DNA of 43,333 bases. It comes from Aquabacterium sp. (lineage in GTDB: Bacteria; Pseudomonadota; Gammaproteobacteria; Burkholderiales; Burkholderiaceae_C). The notes beneath the pieces are model-generated. The model had not been told where the DNA came from. It saw only the letters and a list, made by a program, of their open reading frames with translations, and did no database searches. The DNA is taken from assembly GCA_023150345.1 (NCBI GenBank), contig JAKLLB010000027.1, positions 1 through 43,333 on the forward strand, in the 5' to 3' direction. Both the position numbers and the translations under genes were made by a program. Shown in pieces: positions 1 through 9,200 of this stretch (position 1 is its first letter; the number at the start of each line of letters is the position of its first letter).

Positions 1-1490
1 TTGCCTTCGGTGAGCGTACCGGTCTTGTCGAAGGCGACCGCGGTGACTGCATGCGCGATCTCCAGGGCTTCGGCGTCCTGGATGAGGATGCCGTGTCGCG
101 CGGCGACCCCGGTGCCGGCCATGATGGCCGTCGGCGTCGCCAGACCCAGCGCACAGGGGCAAGCGATGACCAGCACGGCCACCGCGTTGATGAGCGCGTG
201 TTCCCAGTCCCCCGTGAAGACCGTCCAACCGAGGAAGGTGGCAAGCCCGATGCCGAGAACAACCGGGACGAACACCGCGCTCACGCGGTCCACGATACGC
301 TGGATGGGTGCCTTTGCCGCCTGAGCCGACTCGACCATCCGGATGATGCGAGCCAGCGTCGTCTCCGCGCCGATGGCGGTCGTGCGAACGGTCAGCGCGC
401 CTTCGGCGTTGATGGCGCCGCCGGTGACCTTGTCTCCGGGGGCCTTGGGCACTGGGAGGCTCTCGCCGGTGATGAGCGACTCGTCGACGTGGCTGCGCCC
501 CTCGACGATTTCACCGTCGACAGCGACGCGGTCACCGGGCCTGACGACGACGAGGTCACCCACGACGACCTGCTCCACCGGAATGTCGACTTCCGCGCCG
601 TCTCGGCGTACCCGGGCGGTGGTCGGCCTCAACGCGTTCAACGCACGGATGGCGTCGGCGGTCTGCCGCTTGGCCCGGTGCTCGAGCCACTTGCCCAACA
701 AGACCAGCGTGATCACGGCCGCCGAGGCCTCGAAGTAGAGGTGCGGCATGCCGTGCCCGGCGTGCTTGAAGAGCAGGTAGACGGACAGTCCGTAGGCCGC
801 GGAGGTGCCCAGCGCCACCAGCAGGTCCATGTTGCCGGTCTTGGCGAGCACGGCCTTCCAGCCGGCCCGGTAGAAGCGCCACCCCAGCCAGAACTGAACT
901 GGCGTCGCCAGTGCCAGTTGTGCCCAGCCGCTGAGCATCCACTCGATGCCGAAGAGCGACAGCAGCATCGGAGCGACCAGTGGCAAGGTCAGCACAGCGC
1001 TTGCCGCCACTGGCCACCAGACCGGCAGCCGAGTGGCTGGCGGCGGCCTGTCGTGCTGAACGTCCTTCGCCGCGTAGCCCGCCTTCTCGATGGCCGCCTT
1101 CAGCGCCGAAACCGGCACGGTCGAAAGCGCCTGGATGGTCGCCTTCTCGGTCGCCAGGTTGACGGTGGCGCCGGAGACGCCGGGTACCTTGCGGAGCGCC
1201 TTCTCCACCCGCGCGACGCAGGACGCACAGGTCATGCCCTCCACCAGCAGCGTTGTTTCTGTGATGGCAACGTCGTAGCCGGCCTTGCGAACGGCCGCTG
1301 CCAGCGAGTCCGCCGTCACGGAGGGATCGGCGTTGACAGACGCCTCCTCCGTCGCCAGGTTGACGCTCGCCTCCTTGACTCCCGGAACCGCCTTGAGCGT
1401 CTTCTCGACGCGCGTGACGCACGAGGCGCAGGTCATCCCGGTGACCTGGAGCTTGATTCCGAGTGGGTTGGACAGTGCAGCGGTGCTCAT
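1..1490 (-). CDS. copA: Copper-exporting P1B-type ATPase CopA, 3' end outside window
   Basis: Inner-membrane ATPase exporting Cu(I) from cytoplasm to periplasm. The first ~496 residues are visible. They contain two heavy-metal-associated domains with GMTCASC motifs (Cys21/Cys24 and Cys88/Cys91), then membrane helices, an actuator domain with TGES, and the ion-binding helix motif [12 protein letters not shown]. The window edge falls just after the phosphorylation motif [10 protein letters not shown], so the rest of the P-domain, the N-domain and the last helices lie to the left. Two tandem HMA domains plus CPC are typical of copper-type pumps. The ATG at 1490 is chosen because a MerR-type promoter ends 33 nt upstream. 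It is divergent from the copZ-like gene. Family assignment is secure; Cu(I) specificity rests on family motifs and the neighbouring chaperone. Confidence 0.93.
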   Translation of the reverse strand, partial: MSTAALSNPLGIKLQVTGMTCASCVTRVEKTLKAVPGVKEASVNLATEEASVNADPSVTADSLAAAVRKAGYDVAITETTLLVEGMTCASCVARVEKALRKVPGVSGATVNLATEKATIQALSTVPVSALKAAIEKAGYAAKDVQHDRPPPATRLPVWWPVAASAVLTLPLVAPMLLSLFGIEWMLSGWAQLALATPVQFWLGWRFYRAGWKAVLAKTGNMDLLVALGTSAAYGLSVYLLFKHAGHGMPHLYFEASAAVITLVLLGKWLEHRAKRQTADAIRALNALRPTTARVRRDGAEVDIPVEQVVVGDLVVVRPGDRVAVDGEIVEGRSHVDESLITGESLPVPKAPGDKVTGGAINAEGALTVRTTAIGAETTLARIIRMVESAQAAKAPIQRIVDRVSAVFVPVVLGIGLATFLGWTVFTGDWEHALINAVAVLVIACPCALGLATPTAIMAGTGVAARHGILIQDAEALEIAHAVTAVAFDKTGTLTEG

Positions 1491-1522
1491 GAGTGCCTCG
1501 ATATGCCGTTCAGTGTCTGCGC

Positions 1523-1553
1523 ATCGTCAAGGTTCCAACAATGGAAAGGTCAA
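1523..1553 (-). promoter_or_regulatory. MerR-family (CueR-type) promoter/operator of copA
   Basis: Reading leftward, a -35 box TTGACC (1548-1553) is separated by exactly 19 nt from a -10-like GACGAT (1523-1528). The spacer contains the dyad CCTTTCCATTGTTGGAACC. An overlong 19-bp spacer with a central inverted repeat is the hallmark of promoters activated by MerR-family regulators, and the half-sites resemble CueR boxes. No cueR gene is in the window, so the regulator must be encoded elsewhere. Confidence 0.8.
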
Positions 1554-1604
1554 GAGTGCCGTTGGCTTCTGCCTGCAGCTAGAGGGGTCTCTCCAGATCA
1601 TCGC

Positions 1605-1635
1605 TTGACCTTACAACGATGGAAAGGTCAACAGT
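1605..1635 (+). promoter_or_regulatory. MerR-family (CueR-type) promoter/operator of copZ-like gene
   Basis: Rightward -35 TTGACC (1605-1610), 19-nt spacer containing CCTTACAACGATGGAAAGG, then AACAGT as -10 (1630-1635). The geometry matches the divergent copA promoter and the half-sites are similar, so the same regulator probably controls both. Transcription would start near 1642, which rules out the in-frame ATG at 1636 and supports the start at 1672. Confidence 0.78.
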
Positions 1636-1671
1636 ATGCCCGTCAGCAACACGACCCCACTGGAGATAGCG

Positions 1672-1929
1672 ATGATCACCTTCGAAGTCAACGACATGAC
1701 CTGCGGCCACTGCGTCAGCACCATCACCAAGGCGTTGAAGGCCACGGACAAGGACGCCAAAGTCGCTATCGACCTGGCCTCGCACCGTGTGCAGGTGGAG
1801 CCGGCCTCGGCCGACGCCGAGGAACTGGCCGAAGCCATCAAGGACGCGGGCTACACGCCGGTGCCCGTGCAGGCCGGTTCGGCCACTCCCGGCAAGCCGA
1901 CGGGCTTGTGCTGCGGTAGTTGCCACTGA
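1672..1929 (+). CDS. copZ: CopZ-like heavy-metal-associated domain chaperone
   Basis: Small cytoplasmic metallochaperone of 85 aa, expected to deliver Cu(I) to CopA or its regulator. It is a single ferredoxin-like HMA domain with the motif NDMTCGHCVSTITKAL near the N-terminus, followed by a C-terminal tail ending CCGSCH. That tail adds three cysteines and a histidine, an extra metal-binding patch absent from minimal CopZ. The start at 1672 has GGAG six nt upstream and lies downstream of the mapped promoter; the earlier ATG at 1636 overlaps the expected transcription start. Divergent from copA with a matching promoter, consistent with a copper regulon. It could also be a chaperone for another soft metal. 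Confidence 0.85.
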   Translation: MITFEVNDMTCGHCVSTITKALKATDKDAKVAIDLASHRVQVEPASADAEELAEAIKDAGYTPVPVQAGSATPGKPTGLCCGSCH

Positions 1930-2324
1930 CGCCGCCAGAACCGATTTGCATACAACGCGTGCTGCAGTGGAGAGGCCCAAGCTGCGTCGCGCAATTTGCC
2001 CGGCAACAGCTCACTGCGATGGAAGAAGAGACGCTTGAGCAAACATCACTGGATTGGCATGTCGGCGCGCTCCCGGCACTCAGTGGCGCCGGGTGACCCG
2101 AGTGCCCCTGGCTAGCATCGGGCGAAGCAGGGCTCGTGGCCGAGCAGCCCCATCGCGCAGGGAGCGCGATTGACTCTGCACTTGCTACAGGGCTTCAAAT
2201 CCACATCTTGCCGCCCGAAGTGGCCTCGTTTCAGTTTCGCATCCAGTTGCCGATAAACTCTCGACATGCGCCGTCTCGGTGAGCGTCCGGCCATCACATA
2301 TTGACGGGCGGCCTGACCCGCTGC
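1930..2324. other. Intergenic stretch with a possible czcI promoter relic
   Basis: No credible gene was seen in these 395 bases. At 2251-2276 the sequence CGATAAACTC followed by an ATG (2265) and codons for Met-Arg-Arg-Leu resembles the promoter and first codons of the two czcI genes at 3276 and 21997. The frame then stops after 12 codons. This looks like a decayed or truncated third czcI start left by rearrangement, but the match is short. Confidence 0.35.
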
Positions 2325-2807
2325 CTATCGAGTCGGCTTGACCGCCCCGACGAAGGCGACGCATTCCACCAGGTTGAGCGCGGCCATCATCAGATACTTC
2401 TCTGCCTCGGTGCGCACAGCCATCAGGTCGTGCTCGTCGAGCCAGCTGTAGACGAAGGCCAGCAGGTAGCGCTCGGCGTGCTCGGTGTGGAACTGCTCGA
2501 CGAGCTTGGTCGCCAGTTCCTGCGGCAGCCCTTCGTTGAAGCGCGCACGCGCCGTCAGGCGCTGCAGGCAGCCGTCCTGGATGTCCTCGGTGACCAGCGG
2601 CCACTGGTGGCCGCTGAGCTTCATCGCCTGGAAGGTCACGAACGGGATGTGCAGCGCGACCTCCAACTGCGCCATGTCCACCCCCATCCCCGGCAGCGCC
2701 AGGAACGCGGCGAGCGTGTTGGGCTGCTGGGCGTAGATCTCGTCGGCCAGGCGCACCTTCTGGTCGTGGCTCATGCGGCGCACGGCGACGTCGGCCTCGA
2801 TCACCAC
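2325..2807 (-). CDS. Hypothetical protein next to IS66 relic
   Basis: A 160-aa soluble, mostly helical ORF with no signal peptide, membrane segment or motif I recognise. Codon usage looks normal for the window and the protein is not low-complexity, so it is probably a real or recently real gene. The GTG start at 2807 is uncertain: the frame stays open upstream, and an ATG at 2774 (MSHDQKVRL) is an alternative. It begins 24 nt after the stop of the IS66 TnpC relic and on the same strand, so it may have been carried or transcribed with that element. Function unknown. Confidence 0.5.
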   Translation of the reverse strand: MVIEADVAVRRMSHDQKVRLADEIYAQQPNTLAAFLALPGMGVDMAQLEVALHIPFVTFQAMKLSGHQWPLVTEDIQDGCLQRLTARARFNEGLPQELATKLVEQFHTEHAERYLLAFVYSWLDEHDLMAVRTEAEKYLMMAALNLVECVAFVGAVKPTR

Positions 2808-2830
2808 CCACTGCGTGAGCGTCCCAATCG

Positions 2831-3026
2831 TCAGGCCGGCCGCCAGCGAAGCGGCAGCAGTTCTTCCAGCCGGTGGCTGGGGTGCGTGTGGATGCGCGCC
2901 AGAACGTCGCGCAGGTAGACCCGGGATCCAGGCCGTTGAGCTTGGCCGACTGCACCAGGCTCATTACCACAGCCGCGCGCTGCCCGGCCAGCGCGCTGCC
3001 AGCGAACAGCCAGTTCTTGGCGTCAC
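2831..3026 (-). mobile_element. IS66-family transposase (TnpC) C-terminal relic
   Basis: Leftward translation shows the conserved IS66 C-terminus in two frames. First comes KNWLFAG, RAAVVMSLVQSAKLNGLDP, then after a small deletion near 2930 YLRDVLARIHTHPSHRLEEL and LLPLRW with a stop at 2831-2833. Only about 60 residues of the ~500-residue transposase remain and the frame is broken, so it is inactive. It marks a past insertion between the cop genes and the first czc operon. Confidence 0.82.
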
Positions 3027-3263
3027 GTTCATCTGTGCATTAGGGAATCGCTGATCAAGTCCTCGGCTTTGTAACTGTGTGCGTTGAAGCTAGCGACGCA
3101 GGATGCGGGGGATGACGATGAAGCAGATGACGTTGGCAGCGGCGGCCGATGCGGCGGGACGTCGCTCCACTGGAACCGGCAACATGTCGCGCCAAGCGGG
3201 CGTTTGACTTCCACCGGAATGTCCGCCACGAGGCTCGGCTAGCAGGGTTCCGTCCACGTCCGC

Positions 3264-3269
3264 TAAACT
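3264..3269 (+). promoter_or_regulatory. -10 box of first czcI, apparently leaderless
   Basis: TAAACT lies six nt before the GTG start at 3276, inside a CGCTAAACTC motif shared in form with CGCTACACTC before the second czcI. No Shine-Dalgarno sequence and no good -35 are visible. Transcription would begin at or next to the start codon, which implies a leaderless mRNA and an activator-dependent promoter. Confidence 0.5.
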
Positions 3270-3275
3270 CCGCCC

Positions 3276-3635
3276 GTGCGTCGCTTGATCCTTCTGTTTT
3301 TGTTGTCCGTCCTGCCTCTCCAGTTTGCCTGGGGTGCGGCAGCGATGTACTGCGGCCACGAGCAGGCTCCGAGTTCAGGGCACTTCGGGCACCACAGCCA
3401 TCAGCACCAAGCGAAAGCCGAGTCCGATTCAGGCTCCGCTGCCAAAAAGTCCTCGGTGCTTGCAGACGACCTGGACTGTGCGTTTTGCCATCTGGGTTGC
3501 GTGCAACCCTGTGCCAGTCAGACCGCTTCGGTTGCTGCGATTCAGTCTGCCGTCCTGGCGCTGCCCACGCTTCTTCCTCCGGATTCCGGTCGCCCTGGCC
3601 GAATCGAACGGCCCAAATGGTCTCTCGCCGCCTGA
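3276..3635 (+). CDS. czcI: CzcI-like small exported protein (operon 1)
   Basis: A 119-aa protein with an N-terminal signal or anchor (MRRLILLFLLSVLPLQFAWG), then a His/Cys-rich segment with YCGHE, GHHSHQHQ and DCAFCHLGC, ending in a PERPKW-like tail (IERPKWSLAA). The same layout occurs in the protein at 21997. CzcI is the first gene of czc operons and is a small periplasmic protein of regulatory or metal-binding role, not fully understood. The GTG start is supported by the alignment with the second copy, both opening MRR. It directly precedes czcC, and a stem-loop spans its stop codon. Confidence 0.8.
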   Translation: MRRLILLFLLSVLPLQFAWGAAAMYCGHEQAPSSGHFGHHSHQHQAKAESDSGSAAKKSSVLADDLDCAFCHLGCVQPCASQTASVAAIQSAVLALPTLLPPDSGRPGRIERPKWSLAA

Positions 3636-3644
3636 TTCGGCGAG
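3624..3644 (+). other. Stem-loop spanning czcI stop codon
   Basis: CTCGCCG (3624-3630) pairs perfectly with CGGCGAG (3638-3644), and the TGA stop (3633-3635) sits in the 7-nt loop. The second arm can alternatively pair with CCTCGCCGAAT near 3690. There is no U-tract, so it is more likely a processing or attenuation element than a full terminator. An equivalent structure lies at the end of the second czcI. Confidence 0.6.
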
Positions 3645-3734
3645 GGACTGTCACATCCATTGAGGTTGCCCCCTAGCGACTGACGCCTCGCCGAATTCTT
3701 CCGCTTTGTTGTTCATTGCAACCTGGAGAATTCG

Positions 3735-5051
3735 ATGCGAACGAAGTCGCTGGCCCTTGCCGGTGCCCTGCTCTGCCTGTCCAACATCGGGCAGGCGCAA
3801 GTCCCGGCGCAAAAGCCTGGCGTCCTCCCCCCGGAAACCGCACCGACTCAGGCGCAGCAGCGTCTGAGCCTGGCGGAGGCCCTTGCGCTGGCCGAGGCGG
3901 CAAGCCCGACGCTGCGATTGAAGATGGCTGAGCTGTCGGCGGCCGAAGGGCAGCGTGCCGACGCAGGCGCGTGGCTCTACAACAACCCGCAGTTGTCCGT
4001 CGACCAGACGCGACGATCCGTGCCTTCGACCACCGGGTCGGAACGCCGCAGCGAGTGGGGCGCGGGTCTGTCCCAGACCTTCGAGGTGGGCGGACAGCCG
4101 TCCTACCGTCGCGAAGCCACCAGTGCTGCGCTGACCGCCCTGCGGCTGGAGATCGCCGACGTCCGCCGCCACGTCCGCGCGGAGGTGGCCGAGCGACACA
4201 CGCGCGTGCTCGCGCTGCAGCAGCGGGCCGACACGGAGACGCAGGCACTGAAGCTGTTCGATGACACGGCCGTGGCGGTGCAGCGAAGACGGCAGGCGGG
4301 CGAGGACACGCGGCTCGACGCCAACGTCGCTCGCGTCGAAGCCGAGCGCGCGCGCAATCAGCTGGCCCAGATTCAAGAGCAACTGCTCGAAGCACGCGCC
4401 GAGTTGGCCAAGCAATTGCAACTGCCGCCCGGGAGCCTGCCGATGGCGACAGGTGAACTCTCGGCGCAGCGCGCCGGTTACTCCCTCGACGCCCTGCTTG
4501 CAAGCGCCGACAACCAGCCACGCGCCGGCGCTCTGGCCGCGCGCGAGACCAGTGCCGCCGCGCGGCTGAAGCTCGAACGGGCCAGCACCTACCCGGACGT
4601 GACCGTAGGGCTGAACGTCGGTCGCGAGGGGCCCGGGGCGGCGCGCGAACGCTTGACGACCTTGACCCTGTCCGTTCCCTTGCCGCTGTTCAAGCGCAAT
4701 TCCGCAGGCATCGGCGCAGCCCAGACCGAGCTCACGCAGGTCCAGATCGAGCGGCAGGCGGCGCAGCGCGATGCCCGCGCAAGCGTCAGTTCGCTGTGGG
4801 CGCGGCTGGCAAGCCTCGAGGATCGGATTCGCCGGCTGCAAGAGTCCGTGCTTCCTGCCCTGGCGGACAACCAGCAACTCTCCATCAAGTCGCAACAAGC
4901 GGGACAGATCGGCCTGCTCGAACTGATCGTCGTCAGCCGGCAATCCCTGGATGCCAGGCGCGACCTGATCGACGCGCTCGCCGACTACCAGAGCACCCGC
5001 ATTGCCCTCGAACTCGCGGCCGGCTGGCCGCAAGAAGGAACCCAACCATGA
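3735..5051 (+). CDS. czcC: CzcC-type outer-membrane efflux protein (operon 1)
   Basis: TolC-superfamily outer-membrane channel of a tripartite RND metal exporter. 438 aa with a signal peptide (cleavage expected near GQAQ, residue ~22) and the two long helical repeats of the OEP family, for example LSLAEALALAEAASPTLRL early on and LLELIVVSRQSLDARRDLI near the C-terminus. Length is normal for CzcC. A GGAG lies upstream of the ATG. The stop overlaps the next ATG (ATGA), showing translational coupling to czcB. Metal specificity cannot be read from this subunit. Confidence 0.92.
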   Translation: MRTKSLALAGALLCLSNIGQAQVPAQKPGVLPPETAPTQAQQRLSLAEALALAEAASPTLRLKMAELSAAEGQRADAGAWLYNNPQLSVDQTRRSVPSTTGSERRSEWGAGLSQTFEVGGQPSYRREATSAALTALRLEIADVRRHVRAEVAERHTRVLALQQRADTETQALKLFDDTAVAVQRRRQAGEDTRLDANVARVEAERARNQLAQIQEQLLEARAELAKQLQLPPGSLPMATGELSAQRAGYSLDALLASADNQPRAGALAARETSAAARLKLERASTYPDVTVGLNVGREGPGAARERLTTLTLSVPLPLFKRNSAGIGAAQTELTQVQIERQAAQRDARASVSSLWARLASLEDRIRRLQESVLPALADNQQLSIKSQQAGQIGLLELIVVSRQSLDARRDLIDALADYQSTRIALELAAGWPQEGTQP

Positions 5052-6250
5052 AGAACTCGAAACCGCACGGCTCATCCGCGTCGCTGGTGCTGACGACGCT
5101 GGCCCTCGCTCTGGCAGGCGCCCTGACCGCCTGTGGCGGCGGCGAGAAATCCGCCGAGGCCAAGTCCGCCGAGAAGGCCGCTTCCGCTCCCGAGGGAGGG
5201 CACAAGGAGGAAGGCGGGCTGAAGCTGTCGGCCGAAGAAGCGCAGCGTGCCGGCATCAAGCTCGAGAAGCTCGCTGAGCAGGGTTTCGCCGACTCGGTGA
5301 CCGTCACCGCGACGATCCGTCCGAACCAGGATCGCGTAGCCCGCGTGGCGCCGCGCGTCGAAGGGCGCATCGTGCAGGTCACCGCGAAGCTGGGTGACAG
5401 CGTCAAGGCCGGTCAGGTGCTGGCCGTCCTCGACAGCCTGGCCCTTGGCGAAGCACAGTCTGCCCTGGAGCGGGCGCGATCGGCACAGCGCGTCGCGCAG
5501 GCCGACTACGCCCGTGCGGAGTCGCTGGCCAAGGACGAGATCATCCCGCAACGCGAACTCCTGCGCGCCAAGTCATCGCTGGAGACGGCAAACGCCGACC
5601 TCCACGCAGCGGAGGACAAGTTGCGCCTGTTGGGAGGCACCGCGTCGCACACGGAGCGTGCCGCATCGACGTTCGCGCTCACCGCGCCCCTGGCCGGAAC
5701 AGTGGTCCAGAAGAAGGCCACGATCGGCGAACTGGGTTCTCCTGCGGAACCGCTGTTCTCCGTGGCCGACCTCTCGACGGTCTGGATCGAGGCCGATCTG
5801 ACCGAGGACAAGCTCGCGCGCGTGAAGGTCGGCGCCGCGGCAACGGTCACCGTCAATGCCTACCCGAACGAGCGCTTCTCCGGTCGCGTGACCTACGTCG
5901 CCAGCATGCTCGACAAGGACAGCCGCACGACGCCCGCACGCATCGAGGTCCCCAACAAGGACGGCCGGCTGAAGCCGGAGATGTTCGCCAGCGCCACGAT
6001 CGAGACCGGTGCGGCGCGTGCGCCGGCGCTGTCGGTGCCCAGCGCGGCGATTCTGCTGCTGCAAGGGCAGCCCACGGTGTTCGTGGCCGAAGGCGGCGGC
6101 TTCGAGCCGAGGGCCATCGAACCCGGGGACAAGGTCGGCGGACGCACGGTGGTCAAGGCCGGAGTCAAGGCCGGTGAGCAGGTGGTTGCCGAAGGGGCGT
6201 ACGCCCTGAAGGCGCGGCTGCTGAAGTCGCAAATCGGCGAAGGCCACTGA
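5048..6250 (+). CDS. czcB: CzcB-type membrane-fusion lipoprotein (operon 1)
   Basis: Periplasmic adaptor linking CzcA and CzcC. 400 aa. The N-terminus carries a lipoprotein signal ending LTAC, so it is probably anchored to the inner membrane by lipid. A Lys/Glu/His-bearing linker follows, then the barrel-sandwich halves (VEGRIVQVTAKLGDSVKAGQ and APLAGTVVQKKATIGE), a helical hairpin and a beta-barrel domain. The frame is open further upstream, but the ATG at 5048 overlaps the czcC stop and begins the signal sequence, so it is the start. The N-terminus lacks the long His-rich stretch seen in the operon 2 adaptor. Confidence 0.92.
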   Translation: MKNSKPHGSSASLVLTTLALALAGALTACGGGEKSAEAKSAEKAASAPEGGHKEEGGLKLSAEEAQRAGIKLEKLAEQGFADSVTVTATIRPNQDRVARVAPRVEGRIVQVTAKLGDSVKAGQVLAVLDSLALGEAQSALERARSAQRVAQADYARAESLAKDEIIPQRELLRAKSSLETANADLHAAEDKLRLLGGTASHTERAASTFALTAPLAGTVVQKKATIGELGSPAEPLFSVADLSTVWIEADLTEDKLARVKVGAAATVTVNAYPNERFSGRVTYVASMLDKDSRTTPARIEVPNKDGRLKPEMFASATIETGAARAPALSVPSAAILLLQGQPTVFVAEGGGFEPRAIEPGDKVGGRTVVKAGVKAGEQVVAEGAYALKARLLKSQIGEGH

Positions 6251-6265
6251 GAAAGATCACCCATC

Positions 6266-9200
6266 ATGCTCAACGCCATTGTCGATGCCTCGCTTCGATA
6301 CAAGGTCCTGGTCATCGTCGCCTTCCTGATCGTCATCGGTCTCGGGGTGCAGGCGTTTCGTCAGGTCCCGGTCGATGCCTTCCCGGACGTCACGCCCATC
6401 CAGGTCAACGTCTACACCGAGTCACCCGGCCTTGCAGCCGAAGACGTCGAGAAACTGCTCACGGCCCCGATCGAAGGCGCCCTCGCCGGCCTGCCCGGCG
6501 TTCAGGAGGTGCGGTCCGTTTCGCTCTTCGGCCTGTCCTATGTCGGCGTCTACTTCGATGACGACGTCGACATCTACTTCGCGCGCCGCCTCGTCGGCGA
6601 GAAACTGCAGGACGTGAAGGGCCGATTGCCCCAGGGCTACGGCGAACCCGTTCTCGGCCCGAACAGCTCCGGGCTGGGCCAGGTCTTCTGGTACACGGTC
6701 GAGTCGGCGGACAAGAACCTGTCCAGCATGGACCTGCGGACACTGCACGACTGGACTGTCAGGCTGATCCTGCGCACGGCGCCCGGTGTGGACGACATCA
6801 TTACCTGGGGTGGCGACGAGAAGCAGTTCCAGGTGCAGATCGATCCGAACGCACTCGTCAAGTACAAGCTGTCGTTCAAGCAGGTGATGGAAGCGCTGAC
6901 GGCCAACAACAAGCAGGTCGGCGGGCAGTCCATCAATCTGGGCCGCGAGCAGTACCTGGTGCGCGGCCTGGGCCTGGTGAGCAATGTGACGGACATCGGC
7001 GGCATCGTGGTCGCCGAACGCGGCGGTGCGCCGATCCGCGTGCGCGACGTGGCCAAGGTCGTCGAGGCGCCGGCACCGCGCTTCGGTGCCGTCACCCGCG
7101 ACGGCAAGGAAGCCGTGCTGGGCATGGCGCTGTCGCGCGTCAACGAGAACGCCAAGACCGTGGTCGACGCCGTTAAGGCCAAGCTCGCCATCGCGCAGGC
7201 CGCGCTGCCCAAGGGCGTGACGCTCAAGCCGATCTACGACCGGACCGAGATTGTCGAGAAGGCACTGAAGACCGCAGAGAGCTCCCTGGTCGAGGGCGCG
7301 ATCCTGGTGGCGGTGATCCTGTTCCTCTTCCTGGGGGAGTTCCGGTCCGCCATCGTCGTGATCGTCACGCTGCCCCTGTCGATGCTGATCGCCTTCATCC
7401 TGATGCAGCGCTTCGGGCTGTCGGCCAACCTCATGTCGCTCGCCGGGCTGGCGATCGGCACCGGGATGATGGTGGACGGCGCCGTGGTCATGGTCGAGAA
7501 CGCGTTCCGGCTGCTCTCGCATGCGCGCGAGTCCGGCAAGCCGATCAACAAGACGCACGTGATGCTGGAAGCCGCGCGCGAGGTGGTCAACCCGATCGCA
7601 TTTGCGATCCTGATCATCATCGTCGTGTTCCTGCCGCTCTTCTCCCTGACCGGCCTCGAGGGCAAGCTGTTCAAGCCGATGGCCCTGACCATCACGTTCG
7701 CGATGGCCGGCTCGCTGGTCCTGTCGCTGACGCTCGTGCCGGTGCTGGCCGCATTGATCCTCAAGCCCAAGGAAGAGAAGGACACTTTTCTCGTTCGCTG
7801 GGCCAAGAAGGCCTATGTACCGCTGCTGGACTGGGCGCTGGAGCGCAAAAAGCGCGTGATCGGCACGGCACTCGTGCTGCTCGTCGGCACGCTGGCCCTG
7901 TTCCCCTTGCTCGGCAAGGAGTTCATGCCGCAGCTTCAGGAGGGGGCCATCATGTTCCGCGTCACTGGCATCCCGTCGACCTCGCTGGACGAATCGCTGC
8001 AGGTGTCCCAGGCGGTCGACACCACCCTGCGCACGAAGTACCCGCAGGTTCGCTCCGTGCTCGCCACGATCGGCCGCGCCGAGAAGGGCGAGACCGCGGA
8101 CGTGAACTACATGGAAGTGCTGGTGGACATGAAGCCGCAGGCCGAGTGGCCGGAGAAGACGACCTACTCGGCGCTGGCATCGCAGATGCAGGAGGACCTG
8201 GAGAAGGTCGTCCCGACTTCCGTCTTCGGTGCCACGCAGCCGATCCAGATGCGGGTGGAAGAGCTCATCTCGGGGGTGCGCGCCACGCTGGCGCTGAAGT
8301 TGTACGGCGAGGATCTGGAGACCCTGGACCGCCTGACGGCGCAAGCCAAGAGCGTGCTGGAGAAGGTGCCAGGCGTCACCGACCTGTCAGCCGAGGCCAA
8401 CAAGGGCAAGCCTCAGCTCGTCATCAAGGTCAACCGCGAAGCGGCCTCGCGCTACGGCATCAATGCCGACGAGATCCTGGAGGTCGTGCAGGCCGGCATT
8501 GGCGGCAGCGCCGTGTCCACGCTCATCGATGGCACCAAGCGCTTCGACATCGCCGTACGCCTGGCCGACGGCTTCCGGGCCGATCCGGAGGCCATCGGCT
8601 CCATCCCGATCCGCACCGCCGAGGGAGCGCTCGTACCCTTCTCGCAGGTGGCCACGCTGGAGCTCGACGAAGGGTATTCGTTCGTGCGTCGCGAGGCCCT
8701 GCAGCGTTATGCCGTGCTGCAGATGGACGTCAAGGGCCGCGATGTCGACAGCTTCGTGAAGGAGGCTGACGCGAAGCTCAAGGAAGCGGTGCAGATGCCG
8801 GCGGGCTACTGGGTCGAGTGGGGCGGCGCCTTCGAGAACCAGCAGCGCGCGCTGGCCCGTCTGGCCCTGATCGTTCCGCTGACGATCGGGCTGATCTTCC
8901 TCTTGCTGTACACCGCGTTCAATTCGCTGCGGCACGCGACGATCATCATCGCCAACGTGCCCTTCGCGATCATCGGCGGCATCATCGGCCTGTTCGTCAC
9001 AGGACAGTACGTCTCGGTCCCGTCGGCAATCGGATTCATCGCGGTCTTCGGGGTCGCGATGCTGAACGGCATCGTGCTGGTCTCGTTCCTCAACGATCAG
9101 CGACGACACGGGCTGTCGGTGAGAGAGGCGGTCCGGCAAGGGGCTGCGCTCCGGCTGCGGCCCGTGCTGATGACGGCGTCGGTGGCCATCCTCGGCTTGA

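Noticed and set aside
51-1919. 622-codon rightward open frame over copA
   Set aside because: Antisense to a P-type ATPase with intact HMA, CPC and DKTGT motifs.
3090-3359. Leftward frame ending in a membrane-like ANVICFIVIPRILRR tail
   Set aside because: Only the last ~20 residues look protein-like, and the upstream part is antisense to czcI. At most a tiny gene relic.
3646-3657. GACTGTCAC between czcI and czcC as a fourth CzcR-type site
   Set aside because: Only one half-site is present, and no -10 occurs at the 30-nt spacing seen in the three accepted promoters.
6422-8344. 640-codon open frame antisense to czcA 1
   Set aside because: It lies entirely within a clear RND gene. Its composition is the His/Arg/Gln-rich pattern expected from the complement of GC-rich codons, with no motif or ribosome site.
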